Shown: piece by piece, positions 1-11,256 of the stretch
Layout: each line of letters opens with the position of its first letter
Numbering within the stretch: position 1 is the first letter of the stretch
NCBI GenBank assembly: GCA_014871385.1
Contig: CM026426.1
Coordinates: 21,194,573-21,258,572 of the forward strand
From: Ceratodon purpureus
Taxonomy: Eukaryota; Streptophyta; Bryopsida; Pseudoditrichales; Ditrichaceae
Length of the DNA: 64,000 nt
Direction: 5' to 3'
Program-made: the position numbers and the translations under genes
The notes under the pieces: generated by a model
Seen by the model: the letters and a program-made list of their open reading frames with translations, nothing else
What the model was told of the DNA's origin: nothing
The model's database searches: none

Positions 1-993
1 CTTCAAGTCTCAAAAGAACCCAGCTGTCGGGCCGAATATCACGCCAGGGATTGAAAGGACTCTCCGGAGCTTCGTTTGCTGGGCCACAATACGCCTCTGG
101 TTCCTCATCCTTAGGAGTCACATCCTCAAGTAAAAAGGGTAAAAATCTTGGGCGCGGTACTCCGTTGGATACGGCTCTCCAGTCATGGTTTGGCCAGAAA
201 CCCTCTAACAATTCACGATTTGTCACTGGCAGAGGCTTATCAAGCTCAGACAACAAACGAGTCCAGTAGTCAACATAAGGCCCAAAAGCTGCTGCAAATC
301 CCTCGCATTTTGCCATTCCATTTTTCCAATACTCAATGTACTTCTAGAGTCCGCACTTCATGAATTTCTTGTTTTCAGTAGCTTTGGCTGCGGTCTCTCT
401 CGCCTTCACTTGATTCCCAGTAGATTTAGGAACCTCACTTCCCCCCATAGGTTTGAACGGAAACGACTTTGGTGAGCCGTGAGGAAGTTTTGGGCCGCCA
501 TCCATGTTTGCATTCCACAATCAAATAGAGGGTCTGTTGAGGGGTAGCCGTTGTGTGTCGAGGGCTGATTTCTTGTACCTCATAACCGGCCAACCATCAT
601 CGTCCACATAGAATTTGAAAAGGTGCATCTCTCCAAGTCCAATAAGGCGTGCTGCACCACTACTTTGATAGCCTTTGATGAAAGACTTGAAGTCTGCAAC
701 CTCTTGAATGAACTCCGGCATGAATGACAACTCCTAGGACTGCATGAAGGCCTTCAATAGATCCGCAAGAACAAACGTATTCTTGCTTTTTAATGCCTTC
801 GACAAATGGCTAAAATAAGCGTCAATATCTTCGTGCGTATGACCCACTAGTAGAAATCCAGCCTGAATTTCCTTGAAAACACCCCGTGCAGTCAGCAGGG
901 AGAGAAACGCCATGAGATATTGGTTCTTGTTATCTTTGGCGAAGTTATCCAGTTGAAGGTATAACTTCCTCGGTGAAGGTATATACCCTTGGA

Positions 994-1015
994 CATCGGG
1001 GGATCCCTCGATACG
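994..1015. repeat. 20-bp palindrome copy inside DUF7869 exon 2
   Basis: This is one copy of the dispersed palindrome with consensus CATCGRGGGATCYCYCGATG. It lies within the open frame and adds residues close to EGSPDV between two conserved family segments. Confidence 0.75.
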
Positions 1016-1822
1016 CAGTAAAATGTCAAGGCACCTAGACTTCCCCCTCAACAATGTCTCGAACAGTGAGTTTTGCGGGGGGTACTCAAATAGTTTCCTA
1101 GACTCCCGAAATGAGGGGCCTTCTAGTCTACAGAACAGCCTTGCCAATGACGATATTGTGGCGTTAGAATCTCCTGGCCAACACTGAGGACAGTAATGTG
1201 CATAGGCGCCATCCCCGTGCCCATGTGAAACCATACCAGTGACATTCATAGGAAGTTGGCCCAAACCTTGAGTAGCCTTTGTTGTAACCCGCATCCGGGG
1301 AAGGGCAATTTTTGCAGTATCCATCTTGAAATGAATAATGCACAGAATCTCACTGGGATTGCGCTTTGATTCTTCACACCATGCACCATACAGACGACGA
1401 CAAGAGGCTTGGTGAGCAAGATGCTCCTCCCGTTGCTTCACGAAGTCAACATATTCTGGACTTCCGTTAGTTGACTTTAGAATGAATTCTTGAAGTTGGT
1501 CACATGTCGAGCATTTTGCAAAAGAACTTCCAACCGGTTTGATTGCAATATTGTTGAAGAGTGAACTTCTAATTCTACTAATTGTAGACTGGCTCACTGT
1601 AGGCAGACCCAATGAAACATTTGTCTGCAAAGCACCGGAACGTCCAAATGGCTTGTGAGGCAAAGAAAGAGACGCACACAAGCGAAGAAGCTCCAAGTAT
1701 TACACGACAAATTATGACAAATCCCTTAAGAGGGGAAAAAAGGGTTATATATTGCACATGACGTAGGTAGAGTGCAACGATACTATAAGACAGAGAACTG
1801 ACTGTCAATACAAAAGTAACCT

Positions 1823-1845
1823 CTATCGGAAGATCTCCCGATGCA
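1823..1845. repeat. 20-bp palindrome copy in intron 1 of the DUF7869 gene
   Basis: The variant TATCGGAAGATCTCCCGATG sits within the 257-bp intron 1881-1625. Confidence 0.7.
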
Positions 1846-3173
1846 ATGACACTAGAAGACACGCGAAGCAAAGACTCGTACCTCATTGGCGTCAGCCATC
1901 ACTCGCTTCCAGTTGTTGCCTGCTGGAAGATATTTCAGAGTGTCCACTCGTCCATTTCCGATTCCTTGCATTTGATGGGGCATCTGATCGGCATTCTTGT
2001 CTACAATAGCAGCAATAGTACCAATGAATTGAACTATTCTGATCCTCGGTCGCTTGTAGCCCTTGTTTCCATGCGCTATTGAGAAAAAACCTTCGTTGTA
2101 TCTTTGGACATAGCTATGAAAAGTTGACTTGGGAACTTCGTGAATAAGATACCACGCAGTTGCGCAAACTTCCAAATCATGCAGCATCAAGTACTTCCTC
2201 CTACGGTCACCGTCGACTGAATGCATCTGTCCACCCGCCGCAATCCCGTATTCCCGTCTTCCTTGAAAGGATTTCGAATAGAATTTCTTACGCACTATTA
2301 GTATGAGCTCCTAGTGAAATGTCTGGCAGCAATGCTTCGAGTAGCATCGTTCGGAGCTAACCTTCATCACTTCAGCATCGGCTGTCTTTGTATTGTACAA
2401 CAAACGTTTTTTATGCGTTTTAGGTTTCCGCACTATAAACCGGTAAGGTGCCTTCCGTATGCCTCCAAGGTGCTCTTGCGGATCTACCTCCATGAAGATT
2501 CGCGAGAAGTGCTCGATTGTTGACCGAAGAGAAGGGCTGTTGGGGAATTTGCATTCAGATATCAACCAACGCTCATTACTCATTATGGCATCAGTGTCCC
2601 CGACAAAGACGTCGAGGATTGTCATTCCAATGTATCCCTCGCCCAATCTTCCGTCTCAAAAATACTCCTCCGATTCTAAGCAGAACACTCTACCGAAGGC
2701 TAAAACCGCACCCGCAAGGTCCAACCTCTGAACTTCCAGACCAATCCAGGATTGTTGACGAACGTATTCAACATCGTTCATGGGAGGATCCTGCAACAAT
2801 GCAATCGCATCATCAGCTCTCCAGAGGGTTGTTTGATTCAAAGCATCCCTCAAAACGCTGCAGCCTCTCTGGCGAGGTTTGAGGAAGAGGTCCTCTGCGT
2901 CCGACACGATGCTTGATGGTCGCACAAGAATAAATTCCGACGAGCCAGGTGGAATGCAAACTCCAAGCCACTGCCCAGAAGGATTAACGTCGACAACAGA
3001 TCTGATTCCAACATCTCCGAAACGGGGGACGACACGCTTCACAGACTGCCCGGGTCGAAGCTCATCACTACGAGCAGTTGATTCCTTAGAGAAGTCGTAA
3101 CCGGAAGGTCCCACAGACGGCATCAGGGGACCGTCACTGTCACTGCCAGAGTCCATTCTGAAGAGAGCCAAAG

Positions 3174-3326
3174 AAGTATCGGGGGATCTCTCGATGAGGG
3201 TCTCCAAAGAAGTATTGGGGGATCTCTCGATGAGGGTCTAAATCCTATAGGATCGGGGGATCTCCCGATGAGGGTCTCTCGATGAGGATCTCCAAAGCAG
3301 CATCGAGGGATCTCTCGATGAGGGTA
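3174..3326. repeat. Cluster of four palindrome copies upstream of the DUF7869 gene
   Basis: Four copies of the ATCGGGGGATCTCTCGATG palindrome stand within about 150 bp, each followed by AGGGTCT. They lie immediately 5' of the presumed start codon at 3156, so in the 5' leader or promoter of the minus-strand gene. A weaker relative is at about 3547-3562. Confidence 0.75.
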
Positions 3327-4480
3327 GTTGGATCCACTAAGAAGCAGCCTCCACCTCGCCACCCCTGTCCGTACAGTAAATTTACTGTCCGTACAGCAAA
3401 ATTTCCACAAGAACACGGAAATCACATAAGTGCAGTTCATTCCACCAACATGCAACATGCAAGGGGTAATCTTAACTAAAAATTCCCCGATTACTTTGCA
3501 AATTCTACATAACCCGCGGAGAACTACATGAACAATTCTACTTACAATAGGGGATCCCGCGATGGATCACATGATCAGCACATGTAACATGTACAGGAGA
3601 TAGAACACACCATTCAAGAGCAATAAAATAAACCCGGTTGACAAAAGATCTTCCAAGGAAAGACCGAAATACCTGCACTCCCTGCGAATGTAATCGGCCG
3701 CTCTAAACACCCCAGCCGGTGCTTCCTCCGCCTCCTCAAATGCTTCTCCGGCACCTCAATCCCATCCTCGGTCCCCCGCAACCCTTCAATCTCAAGTTCT
3801 ACCACCTGTCTACGACATGCAATGTTGCAGGAAACTTGTACTCTCAAACGCGCTAATGAAACAACTCTGAGGAGACTGCTCTGAATTCATGTGAATGAAT
3901 CAGGAGATGGCGGTCCAGCAGAGAATTCAAACGGAGAATCCCCGCCAATTCAGAAGGGGGAAACAAGATCAAGCCCTTCAGGTTTGAATTCGAAGGGAAC
4001 ATACATGTCATGATGCATAAACCATCCAGCAGTACTTTCGTGAGGGTGGTTTCCATTTCATGATGCAGCGCCACTCGATCTGTCCTCCCTACTTCTGTAG
4101 GAGTGTCCATGTCATCACCTCGTCCACCATTGTACGATAGTCGCTCTCTGCGAAGGACCAAGATGTATTTATATGTCAAGATCTGTTACATAAATAGCCA
4201 CTCTAGGGCATGATTTATTAGACTCACGTACCACGTCCTTTAAGCAACATATACAATATTTACATAGAGTAATTTCCATAGGAACACTAAATTTGTACTG
4301 AATACCATTCAGTTGTACCTAATATGCTTCCAATGCGTACACGTTTATGTTCCCACACTTTTTCATGGGAGTGCTGGGGTAATAGGTGCTTTTCTGAGTT
4401 CGAGCTTGAAGGTTCAGGATTCAGAGTTTCAGGGTTCAGGGTTTAAGGGTTAGGGTTTAGAGTTTAGAGTTTATCTATTT
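3327..4480. other. No gene recognised
   Basis: Moderate-GC noncoding sequence with scattered short open frames that lack recognisable motifs. Around 4,420-4,470 there is a run of degenerate plant telomere-like units (GGGTTCAGGGTTTAAGGG and GGGTTAGGGTTTAGAG). Two CTGTCCGTACAG palindromes lie near 3,367 and 3,388. Confidence 0.5.
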
Positions 4481-4489
4481 TTGATTTTC

Positions 4490-5100
4490 CGAGGTCACAT
4501 AAATCTTTGGAGGGTCTATCCAATTTACACACCAGTAAAATGTTTTTTACTTTTTTTTTTTGAAGCAACATAAATCTCGTGAGGGTCAATTTAATTTATG
4601 GTGTCTTGAAGTAAATGACAAGCAACACCAAATGCCCCCATTTTGCATTTACACACCATTCAAATGTTTTTTTATTTTTTATTTTTTTAAGGCACATAAA
4701 TCTCGTGAGGGTCAATTTAATTTATGGTGTCTTGAAGTGAATGATAAGCAACACCAAATTCCCCCATTTTGCATTTACACACCATTCGAATGTTAATGTT
4801 TTTTTTTTTTTTTTTTGAAGTCACCTAAATCTCGTAAGGGTCAATTTAATTTATAGTGTCTTGAAGTGAATGACAAGCACTACCAAATGCCCCCATTTGG
4901 CATTTACACACCTTTCTTTTTTTCTTAAGGCACATAAATCTTGTGAGGGTCAATTTTATTTATGGTGTCTTGAAGTAAATGACAAGGAACACCAAATGCC
5001 CCCATTTGGCATTTACACACCATTCAAATGTTTTTTTTTCTCTTTTTTAAAGGCACATAAATCTCGTAAGGGTCACTTTAATTTATGGTGTCCCGAATTT
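4490..5100. repeat. Tandem satellite, about 110-125-bp unit, 4-5 copies
   Basis: The unit begins CACATAAATCTCGTGAGGG, continues through TTTATGGTGTCTTGAAGT and CAAATGCCCCCATTT, and ends ACACACCATTCAAATG plus a T-run. Good copies start near 4,567, 4,690, 4,815, 4,928 and 5,053 (partial), with a weaker leading copy near 4,493. A diverged fragment occurs near 5,950. Open frames across it are translations of the repeat. Confidence 0.85.
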
Positions 5101-6127
5101 AACGTGCTACATAGTTGTTTGGTAACAGATGTATTTTTACGGCAGTATCAGATCTAAAACACCTTTCATATTTTATTTGGATGATGGTAGTACATCGCAT
5201 TGTTACTTTTTTATATTCATTCATGTGACCTTTCACGTTTTGAAAATGAGTCATACGTTATGAAAGTTCGTTGCAACTTTTCAAACTCAGTCGTAACTCT
5301 TCAAAACGTGAATTTTTAATTGTGCCTCTTTGTAATTTTCTAGGGATTTAATGAACTTCCATTTAAAATATGGTGCATCACAAAGTAAAAATTGAATTCA
5401 ATCTGAATTATGATGTGAATGGTTTATGTATTTAAGTCACACATGTAAGTAATTTCTTTAAAAAGCGTCGAAGTAACGTTGTATAAAAATGCTAAATATT
5501 AATTAAGGTATTTTTATATCACCTAACCTTTGTTATCAATGATTTTCATTTATAACGGGATATTTTAAGAAGACAATATAAGGGTAAAATGAATGACTTA
5601 ACAGTTCGCGTGAAACTAATTTCAAAGAAAAATGACTTGCACCATTTTCTTTTTAAAAATAATGATTTCATAATGAATCTTGTTGGATCGACTATGAGTC
5701 TGAATTTATCAAGTATGAAAATGCGAGGGTGATTTATAACTTACAATATATCAATAGTGCTGCCAATTTATTAGGTATTCAAATGAAATTATATATAAAA
5801 AAAAAGTTAATGGTGGTTTTTTGAGAATGGTAGAGTTATAATCCATGCGCGGTACCATGTGGATGACGGTAGGACAACGTATAAGGGGAACTCCATATTA
5901 GTTCTTCGAGCTCTAGGTTTATTACCAGGGAGTATCTATTATTGCATCTTCTATGTGACATAAATCTCTTGAAGATCTATCTAATTCATGAAATCATGAA
6001 AGGCGTACTCCATATTAGTTGTTTTTAATTTCATTTTTCTTTTATATTTCATTCCCGTCTCCTTTAACATGCCATTCTCTTTTCCACCATATTGCATTCC
6101 CTTCTCTTTAATTTTTCATTCGCTTCT
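5101..6127. other. AT-rich intergenic DNA with pyrimidine-rich CATTCCCTTCTCTTTTA repeats
   Basis: No coding region is recognisable. The last 100 bases are short T/C-rich units (CATTCCCGTCTCCTTTAA, CATTCGCTTCTCTTTTAT). The same sequence family resumes at 17,983, showing that the hAT element split it. Confidence 0.6.
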
Positions 6128-6135
6128 CTTTTATC
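6128..6135. repeat. Target-site duplication, left copy (CTTTTATC)
   Basis: The 8-bp CTTTTATC immediately precedes the terminal CAGGGTTGT. An identical 8-mer follows the other terminus at 17,975-17,982. Eight bases is the hAT superfamily length. Confidence 0.9.
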
Positions 6136-6236
6136 CAGGGTTGTCTATTCGGACGGACATGGGCAAAATTTCCAAACATAGACGGACGGACGGACGGACG
6201 GACCGGTCGGTCCCCAGACATAATCGGACATTGAGG
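6136..6236 (+). repeat. hAT left terminal inverted repeat and GGAC subterminal repeats
   Basis: Nine terminal bases CAGGGTTGT match the right end. They are followed by GGACGGACATGGG, then five tandem GGAC/ACGG units ending GGACCGGTCGGTCC. The right end has CATGGGAC followed by GGACCGGTCCGTCC in the same inward order. Confidence 0.85.
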
Positions 6237-6363
6237 GGAGGAGGAAAATTACTAAGTTAGTTTTTTTTTTTTACAACTTACCTATAGGGGAAACATATTG
6301 ATGACATGGACAATGAACGATGACGGGGAATTCCACATATGCAAAAGGGGTGCCAGCATGTGT

Positions 6364-6490
6364 AGGGGGCGAGAGCGGGTACAGGGGGGGCGCGAGCGGG
6401 TTCAGGGGGGGCGCGAGCGGGTTCAGGGGGGGGCGCGAGCGGGTTCAGGGGGGGAGCGCGAGCGGGTTCAGGGGGGGGCGCGAGCGGGTT
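6364..6490 (+). repeat. GC-rich array 1 (left subterminal), core GGGGGGCGCGAGC
   Basis: About five to six units of roughly 21 bp (GGGGGGGCGCGAGCGGGTTC type) run G-rich on the plus strand. They lie 3' of the RING gene and about 230 bp from the left terminus. Array 5 at the right end is C-rich on the same strand, so the two form an inverted subterminal pair. Confidence 0.85.
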
Positions 6491-6746
6491 TTTCGTGCGG
6501 CCCATTTTGTAGATAGTAAATTTTTGACAATGCAAAAAAACCTAACATTTTCATCAGAATAATATATTGAAGCTAAGCGCAATGACAAATGTGTAAATTC
6601 AGATACTCGTGAGCCAAAATACATGGACTTTGCAATGTTGTATACATTTATGAAAGTAAAAGCATTTCATTACCAATTCAAACCAAAACATTACAAAAAC
6701 TGTAGTATATGAAAACTAGTCACTTAGTACTAAGTTGTAACTATTC

Positions 6747-9128
6747 CTATTCATCTGCATCTACTCCCGCTGTGCCACTTGGTCCCGCTCCATCGTCCAG
6801 CGTCAAGCTGCGCCTCGCTCTCGTCCGTGTCCGCCGGAATGGGCCATCACTTTCACTGAGAGAACGCAGAATTTGCGAGTTCCTCAATTCTCTCAATGTA
6901 CGCAATGTCTGTGGAGAGTGTTCCTCCAGAAGAAAGTCAACAGCCTCATGTTTGAAAATTAACTTCCACTCCGAAAGAGACATTTGGACTGCATCTCGGG
7001 CGGTCAAAGACATGAACTGACCTTCGAGGTCTGTAACCAATTCCCCGTCCTTGTTCCATATGAGGACTTTTGGGTGATTACCAAGTTGGAACTTCCTATT
7101 CTTCGTATCCCAGTATCCATTCAAAGTCTGATAGAAGAAATTTCGTTTCCCTTGGTCCTCCTTCTTTGATCCAATTATCTTCTTTGCCACCCTCACAATC
7201 TGATTGGGGTCATCCTCCCACCCCAACTCGTCACTTACATTGCTCTTGAAGACTGAGTGAGTCTGGGCCCGCCAACTCCAAATCAAATCTTCCCCCCACA
7301 TGTTGCGGTACTCTTCACCTGGTGTGTTTTCGGGATTTCTCTCATGGCTTGGTGGCATGTATGGAGTGAGTCCAAAAACCTCGTACAAGCGTTCATGGAA
7401 CGGGGATTTGCACACCGGGCAAAATCTCCTTACCAAAAAAATGTTAATTAAACACATTGGATGGAACATGTGGGTACATGATCCAACTGCCCATCCACCC
7501 TCAGGACCAAATGTATTTAGACACACACTACATTCTTTTGAACCATCCATCACCCACGGTTGAGGATTTGGCCAAAGCTTTCTGCTATTAACTCCTTCCT
7601 TCATTTGAAGATCATGGCACAAAGTTGCGTTCTCCACATCGAAATTCAACTCGGCCCAATCTATGAGTTTAGGATTCGATTCTTGCATTGGCATGTTATC
7701 TGGATACATATCATCTGCGTTAATCCATGAAGTGAGGCCAAAATTCCTTCGTCTGTTGTGTTGCAAGTACGATTCGTCGATCTTCTTGAACTCTAATGCA
7801 ATTTGGCGACCGCGATCAACGCTGAGAATGGTTGCCACTTTCCACTCGTAGTATGCTTTAGCAAACTTAGAAACAAGGAGCCGCAAATCATTATTGGCTC
7901 TCATCAATGTCTCCACTTCTCCCGTTAGAGCATTGGGTGGAAATGACAAGGAATCTTGACTTAATGGTCCATCGATGTCCACATAGGATTGCGGGTATGG
8001 GGCTGGTGGAGGCAATATCACTCCAACTCGTCGTCGTTTTGCTGGTGTGGAAATATTCTCCAACACACCGGCCGTCGCAACATCAACCGTGTTGTTGATG
8101 TAAGATTCATCTACCAACATTGGATCCTGAACTACAGGTATATCATTGGCTTGAGAAGACTGAGGTCTTTCTCGTTCTTGCAATTGATTGCGCAAATCTG
8201 ATATTACTGCATCTTTTGCTGCTGATTCCAATCGTAGTTTTCGGATGGTCTCTCGTAACTCTGCAATGAAGCCATCCTTTTCTATAACCTGTAATTGCAA
8301 CTCCCCGACCTCCTCGGTTTGGTTAGACTGGTCATTTCTAACTACAACCGGCATGCCAAGAACCATCGTAGGTTCAGTTCCGACCACCTCCAAATTAGCT
8401 GCTGTATTTGGATCGTTTTCCACAAAGATGGTGTTCGCATCGTCGTGAGGTTCTATGACGTCCGCTGCATGGTTCATTGGAGGCTCTACAGCCATATTTG
8501 CTGGTGCTGCAATTCTACGTGGCACTCTTTCTCCACGACGACCATCGGAATCAGAATCTGGTTCAGACTCTGCTGTATCAGGCTCCCGCACTTGTGTTTT
8601 TTCCTTCATTTTTTTCCCCAGGCCACCATCTGCGTATTTCCTTTGTTTGGGAATGTCACGCTCTGTCGGCGCCCTAACACTCGGCGTGGATTTGATGGTG
8701 GACCAATCCACCACTTTGTGAAGCACCACCTCAGCATACACCATTCTGCAAATGAACAATGGTACTTCATTGCGTTCGACACAAGATTGCTTGTATAGAT
8801 GCTGGTAAACTTGTATAGAACGTTCAACAAACTCCGCATTCAAGCAATAATAGAGGTTAGCCTTGTCTGAGATCCTGTGTTTTCTGTGCCGATCATGTGG
8901 AAATATTTTTGTGATGTGGCACCATTCAATGAATTCCTCGCATGTGGAATATTTCCACGATTCCGGCTCATCTTGCCAACCTCTAAATGCCAACTTTGTC
9001 GGGTTGTTCAGCACATGAAGCCGCTTCTTCATCTTCTTACCACCACGCTTCCGTTCACGATCTCTGATTTTTTTCTTTTCGGCCTTGGTGAGTGGCCTTT
9101 CCGCCGCCGGATCTGGGTTTCCCTCCAT
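6747..9128 (-). CDS. RING-H2 coiled-coil protein, intact cargo gene of the hAT element
   Basis: An uninterrupted 793-residue protein starting MEGNPDPAAE and ending in TAG. Residues 8-37 are strongly basic, a likely nuclear localisation segment (KKKIRDRERKRGGKKMKKR). Residues about 100-145 hold a conserved-looking helix region with YAEVVLHKVVDW, related to the other two RING genes here. Residues about 270-320 are a heptad-rich coiled coil. The RING-H2 finger uses C533, C536, C551, H553, H556, C559, C570 and C573. It is followed by SPFHERLYEVFGL and a long C-terminal region. The protein probably acts as a ubiquitin ligase; substrate and role in transposition are unknown. Intactness inside a mobile element suggests selection or a recent arrival. 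The TATA-like box for this gene lies at 9,464-9,476. Confidence 0.85.
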   Translation of the reverse strand: MEGNPDPAAERPLTKAEKKKIRDRERKRGGKKMKKRLHVLNNPTKLAFRGWQDEPESWKYSTCEEFIEWCHITKIFPHDRHRKHRISDKANLYYCLNAEFVERSIQVYQHLYKQSCVERNEVPLFICRMVYAEVVLHKVVDWSTIKSTPSVRAPTERDIPKQRKYADGGLGKKMKEKTQVREPDTAESEPDSDSDGRRGERVPRRIAAPANMAVEPPMNHAADVIEPHDDANTIFVENDPNTAANLEVVGTEPTMVLGMPVVVRNDQSNQTEEVGELQLQVIEKDGFIAELRETIRKLRLESAAKDAVISDLRNQLQERERPQSSQANDIPVVQDPMLVDESYINNTVDVATAGVLENISTPAKRRRVGVILPPPAPYPQSYVDIDGPLSQDSLSFPPNALTGEVETLMRANNDLRLLVSKFAKAYYEWKVATILSVDRGRQIALEFKKIDESYLQHNRRRNFGLTSWINADDMYPDNMPMQESNPKLIDWAELNFDVENATLCHDLQMKEGVNSRKLWPNPQPWVMDGSKECSVCLNTFGPEGGWAVGSCTHMFHPMCLINIFLVRRFCPVCKSPFHERLYEVFGLTPYMPPSHERNPENTPGEEYRNMWGEDLIWSWRAQTHSVFKSNVSDELGWEDDPNQIVRVAKKIIGSKKEDQGKRNFFYQTLNGYWDTKNRKFQLGNHPKVLIWNKDGELVTDLEGQFMSLTARDAVQMSLSEWKLIFKHEAVDFLLEEHSPQTLRTLRELRNSQILRSLSESDGPFRRTRTRARRSLTLDDGAGPSGTAGVDADE

Positions 9129-9421
9129 CGTGGTGTAGTGGTAAAGTTTTGTGTGTTAAAAAACACACCAACTCCTCAAAACTTCCCCCAATTGATTTTA
9201 CAATTTTCCTACGTGGTTGATTATGGTATTCTAACTATACTTTGTGGCCCACCCAAGTATTCAGCAATAAGCCACCGTGAGGTAGTTTAGGGCCCGAATT
9301 CCCGGATGAGCGTACAAAATACGGTTGAACGAGGTACGTGGCGTTGTCAAAATGCTGTAGACCCCACCCAAGTACTCAGCAATAAGCCACCGCGAGGTAG
9401 TTCAAGGCCTGAGTGCCAAGG

Positions 9422-9590
9422 TGGAGCTTAAAAAGTGGGGGGGGGGGGGGAGGGCGCCCCCTTCACTTATATAGTCGGGGGGGGGGGGGGGGGGGGGGGG
9501 GGGCGCGAGCGGGTTCAGGGGGAGGTGCGCGAGCGGGTATGGGGGGGGCGCGAGCAGGTCCAGGGGTGGGCGCGAGAGGGTCCCCCCCTT
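9422..9590 (-). promoter_or_regulatory. GC-rich array 2 plus TATA box upstream of the RING gene
   Basis: Read on the minus strand, array units with core GCTCGCGCCCCCC (about 9,500-9,590) and a long C-run lead directly into GACTATATAAGTG at 9,476-9,464, about 335 bp before the RING start codon. The same arrangement, with GACTATATAAGG, precedes the kinase-like gene. Promoter function is inferred from position and the repeated design. Confidence 0.6.
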
Positions 9591-9599
9591 AAAAAAATC

Positions 9600-10010
9600 T
9601 CTCTTTTTTCTTAGGAGTAGCATTGAAGAAGGTTGGAAGACAATAATAAAAACAAATGCAATGGATTTTTTCACCATTTCTCTCAAAAATAAAATAAAAA
9701 ATAAAAAATTACAAAGAGATATTAAAATAAGGAATACTGATTTGAATAATTTGGGGATGAGATATCAAATTATAGAAAAACAATCATGACTATAATAAGA
9801 GACTCGGGATAAAAAGGGATGAATAACATGGGATGAAAGAAGTTATCAACATGAATAAATCTCATGATGATTAGAAACTGAGTTATGCCATAACGGAATA
9901 CTGATCTAATGCACCATGAATAATATAATGTTGACTACAAAAAAATTAGTGCATTAATATTAGAAGAGATGTGGAAATCTAAAAAAGATAAAACATTGGA
10001 AGAGACGAAG
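9600..10010. other. A-rich noncoding spacer inside the hAT element
   Basis: Purine- and A-rich sequence without open frames of note. It leads into the tandem repeat that follows. Confidence 0.5.
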
Positions 10011-11115
10011 GGAATAAAATAAAATCAATATCATGGAGAGGAAGAGATAAAAGGAATAAAATAAAATCAATAGCATGGTGTGGAAGACAGTTGAATTAGA
10101 GTTTAAAAAAATAATCTATATATTTCATTGTACATACGGATCCTACAATGCTCTAACATATAATTAAAAATATAAAGAATCATAAAGAAGGGCTCGATGC
10201 AATTGGTTTGGCAGATAAACGGAATAAAATTAAATCAATAGCATGGAGTGGAAGAGATAAAGGAAATAAAATTAAAAGAATAGCATGGTGTGGAAGAGAG
10301 TTGGATTAGAGTTTAAAAAAATAAAAAATATAATGCATTGTACATACGGATCTTACAATGCTTTAACATATAATTAAACAAAAAAAAGAACCGTTAGGAA
10401 GGGGCTTGATGCAATTGGTTTGGCAGATAGACGGTTTAAAATTAAATCAATAGCATGGAGTGGAAGAGAGAAAGGGAATAAAATTAAAAGAATAGCATGG
10501 TGTGGAAGAGAGTTGGATTAGAGTTTAAAAAAATAAAAAATATAATGCATTGTACATACGGATCCTACAATGCTTTAACATATAATTAAATATATAAAGA
10601 ATCATAAAGAAGGGCTCGATGCAATTGGTTTGGCAGATAAACGGAATAAAATTAAATCAATAGCATGGAGTGGAAGAGATAAAGGGAATAAAATAAAAAG
10701 AATAGCATGGTGTGGAAGAGAGTTGGATTAGAGTTTAAAAAAATAAAAAATATAATGCATTGTACATACGGATCCTACAATGCTCTAACATATAATTAAA
10801 AAAAAAAAGAACCGTTAGGAAGGGGCTTGATGCAATTGGATTGGGAGGTAAACGGAATGAAATTAAATCAAAATCATTGAGTGGAAGAGATGAAGCGATT
10901 AAAATTAAAAGAATAGCATGCTTTGGAAGACAATTGGATTAGAGTTTAAAAAAATAATCTATATATTTCATTGTACATACGGATCCTACAATGCTCTAAC
11001 ATATAATTAAAAATATAAAGAATCATTAAGAAGGGGCTCGATGCAATTGGTTTGGCAGATAGACGTTTTAAAATTAAATCAATAGCATGGAGTGGAAGAG
11101 AGCTGAATGAGAGGT
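10010..11115. repeat. Tandem repeat, unit about 210 bp, five copies
   Basis: Landmarks recur at about 210-base spacing. TTGTACATACGGATC occurs near 10,129, 10,349, 10,551, 10,764 and 10,973, and GATGCAATTGG follows each. Each unit also carries AATAGCATGGTGTGGAAG. The array lies between the RING promoter array and the kinase-gene promoter array. Confidence 0.85.
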
Positions 11116-11256
11116 TGTGCATGTATAAAATCCCTATGGTTTCTATTTTTTAATTTGTTTTTTTAAGTTTTTATTTTATTTTTTTCTCTTAGAAAGTAGT
11201 GTAGAGATTTCCAAAAGAAAAATATAAAATAAAAAAATAAGTTGGAAAACAAAAGG

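Larger units (their letters stand above)
1..3156 (-). pseudogene. DUF7869-type transposase-like gene, 5' two exons, runs off the window
   Basis: The function of this family is unknown. It is common in mosses, algae and cnidarians and looks like an RNase-H-fold, transposase-derived protein. Exon 1 runs from an ATG at 3156 (MDSGSDSDG) down to 1882, ending CAG-type GAG|GTACGA. The intron is 1881-1625. Exon 2 starts after TTTGCAG at 1624 and is still open at base 1. Exon 1 shows a Cys-rich segment (ERCYSKHCC) and a KSTFHSYVQRY helix. Exon 2 shows CSTCDQL, then QLDNFAKDNKNQ and VGHTHEDID, the family signature. The reading frame is unbroken apart from in-frame stops at 2656, 2311, 734, 521 and 344, so this copy is decayed or a decaying host copy. 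A 20-bp palindrome lies in the intron and another inside exon 2. Exon joins are inferred from splice motifs and phase, which match at both junctions. Confidence 0.72.

Noticed and set aside
4560-5157. Open frames with repeated KAHKSREGQFNLWCLEVNDK
   Set aside because: Translation of the 118-bp tandem satellite; no start context, and frame breaks at unit borders.
6278-6562. Open frames reading RERVQGG or APPEPAR repeats over the GC-rich arrays
   Set aside because: They are translations of the 21-bp array in several frames on both strands. The same happens at 11.2-11.6, 13.3-13.8 and 17.5-17.8 kb. No codon or domain signal.
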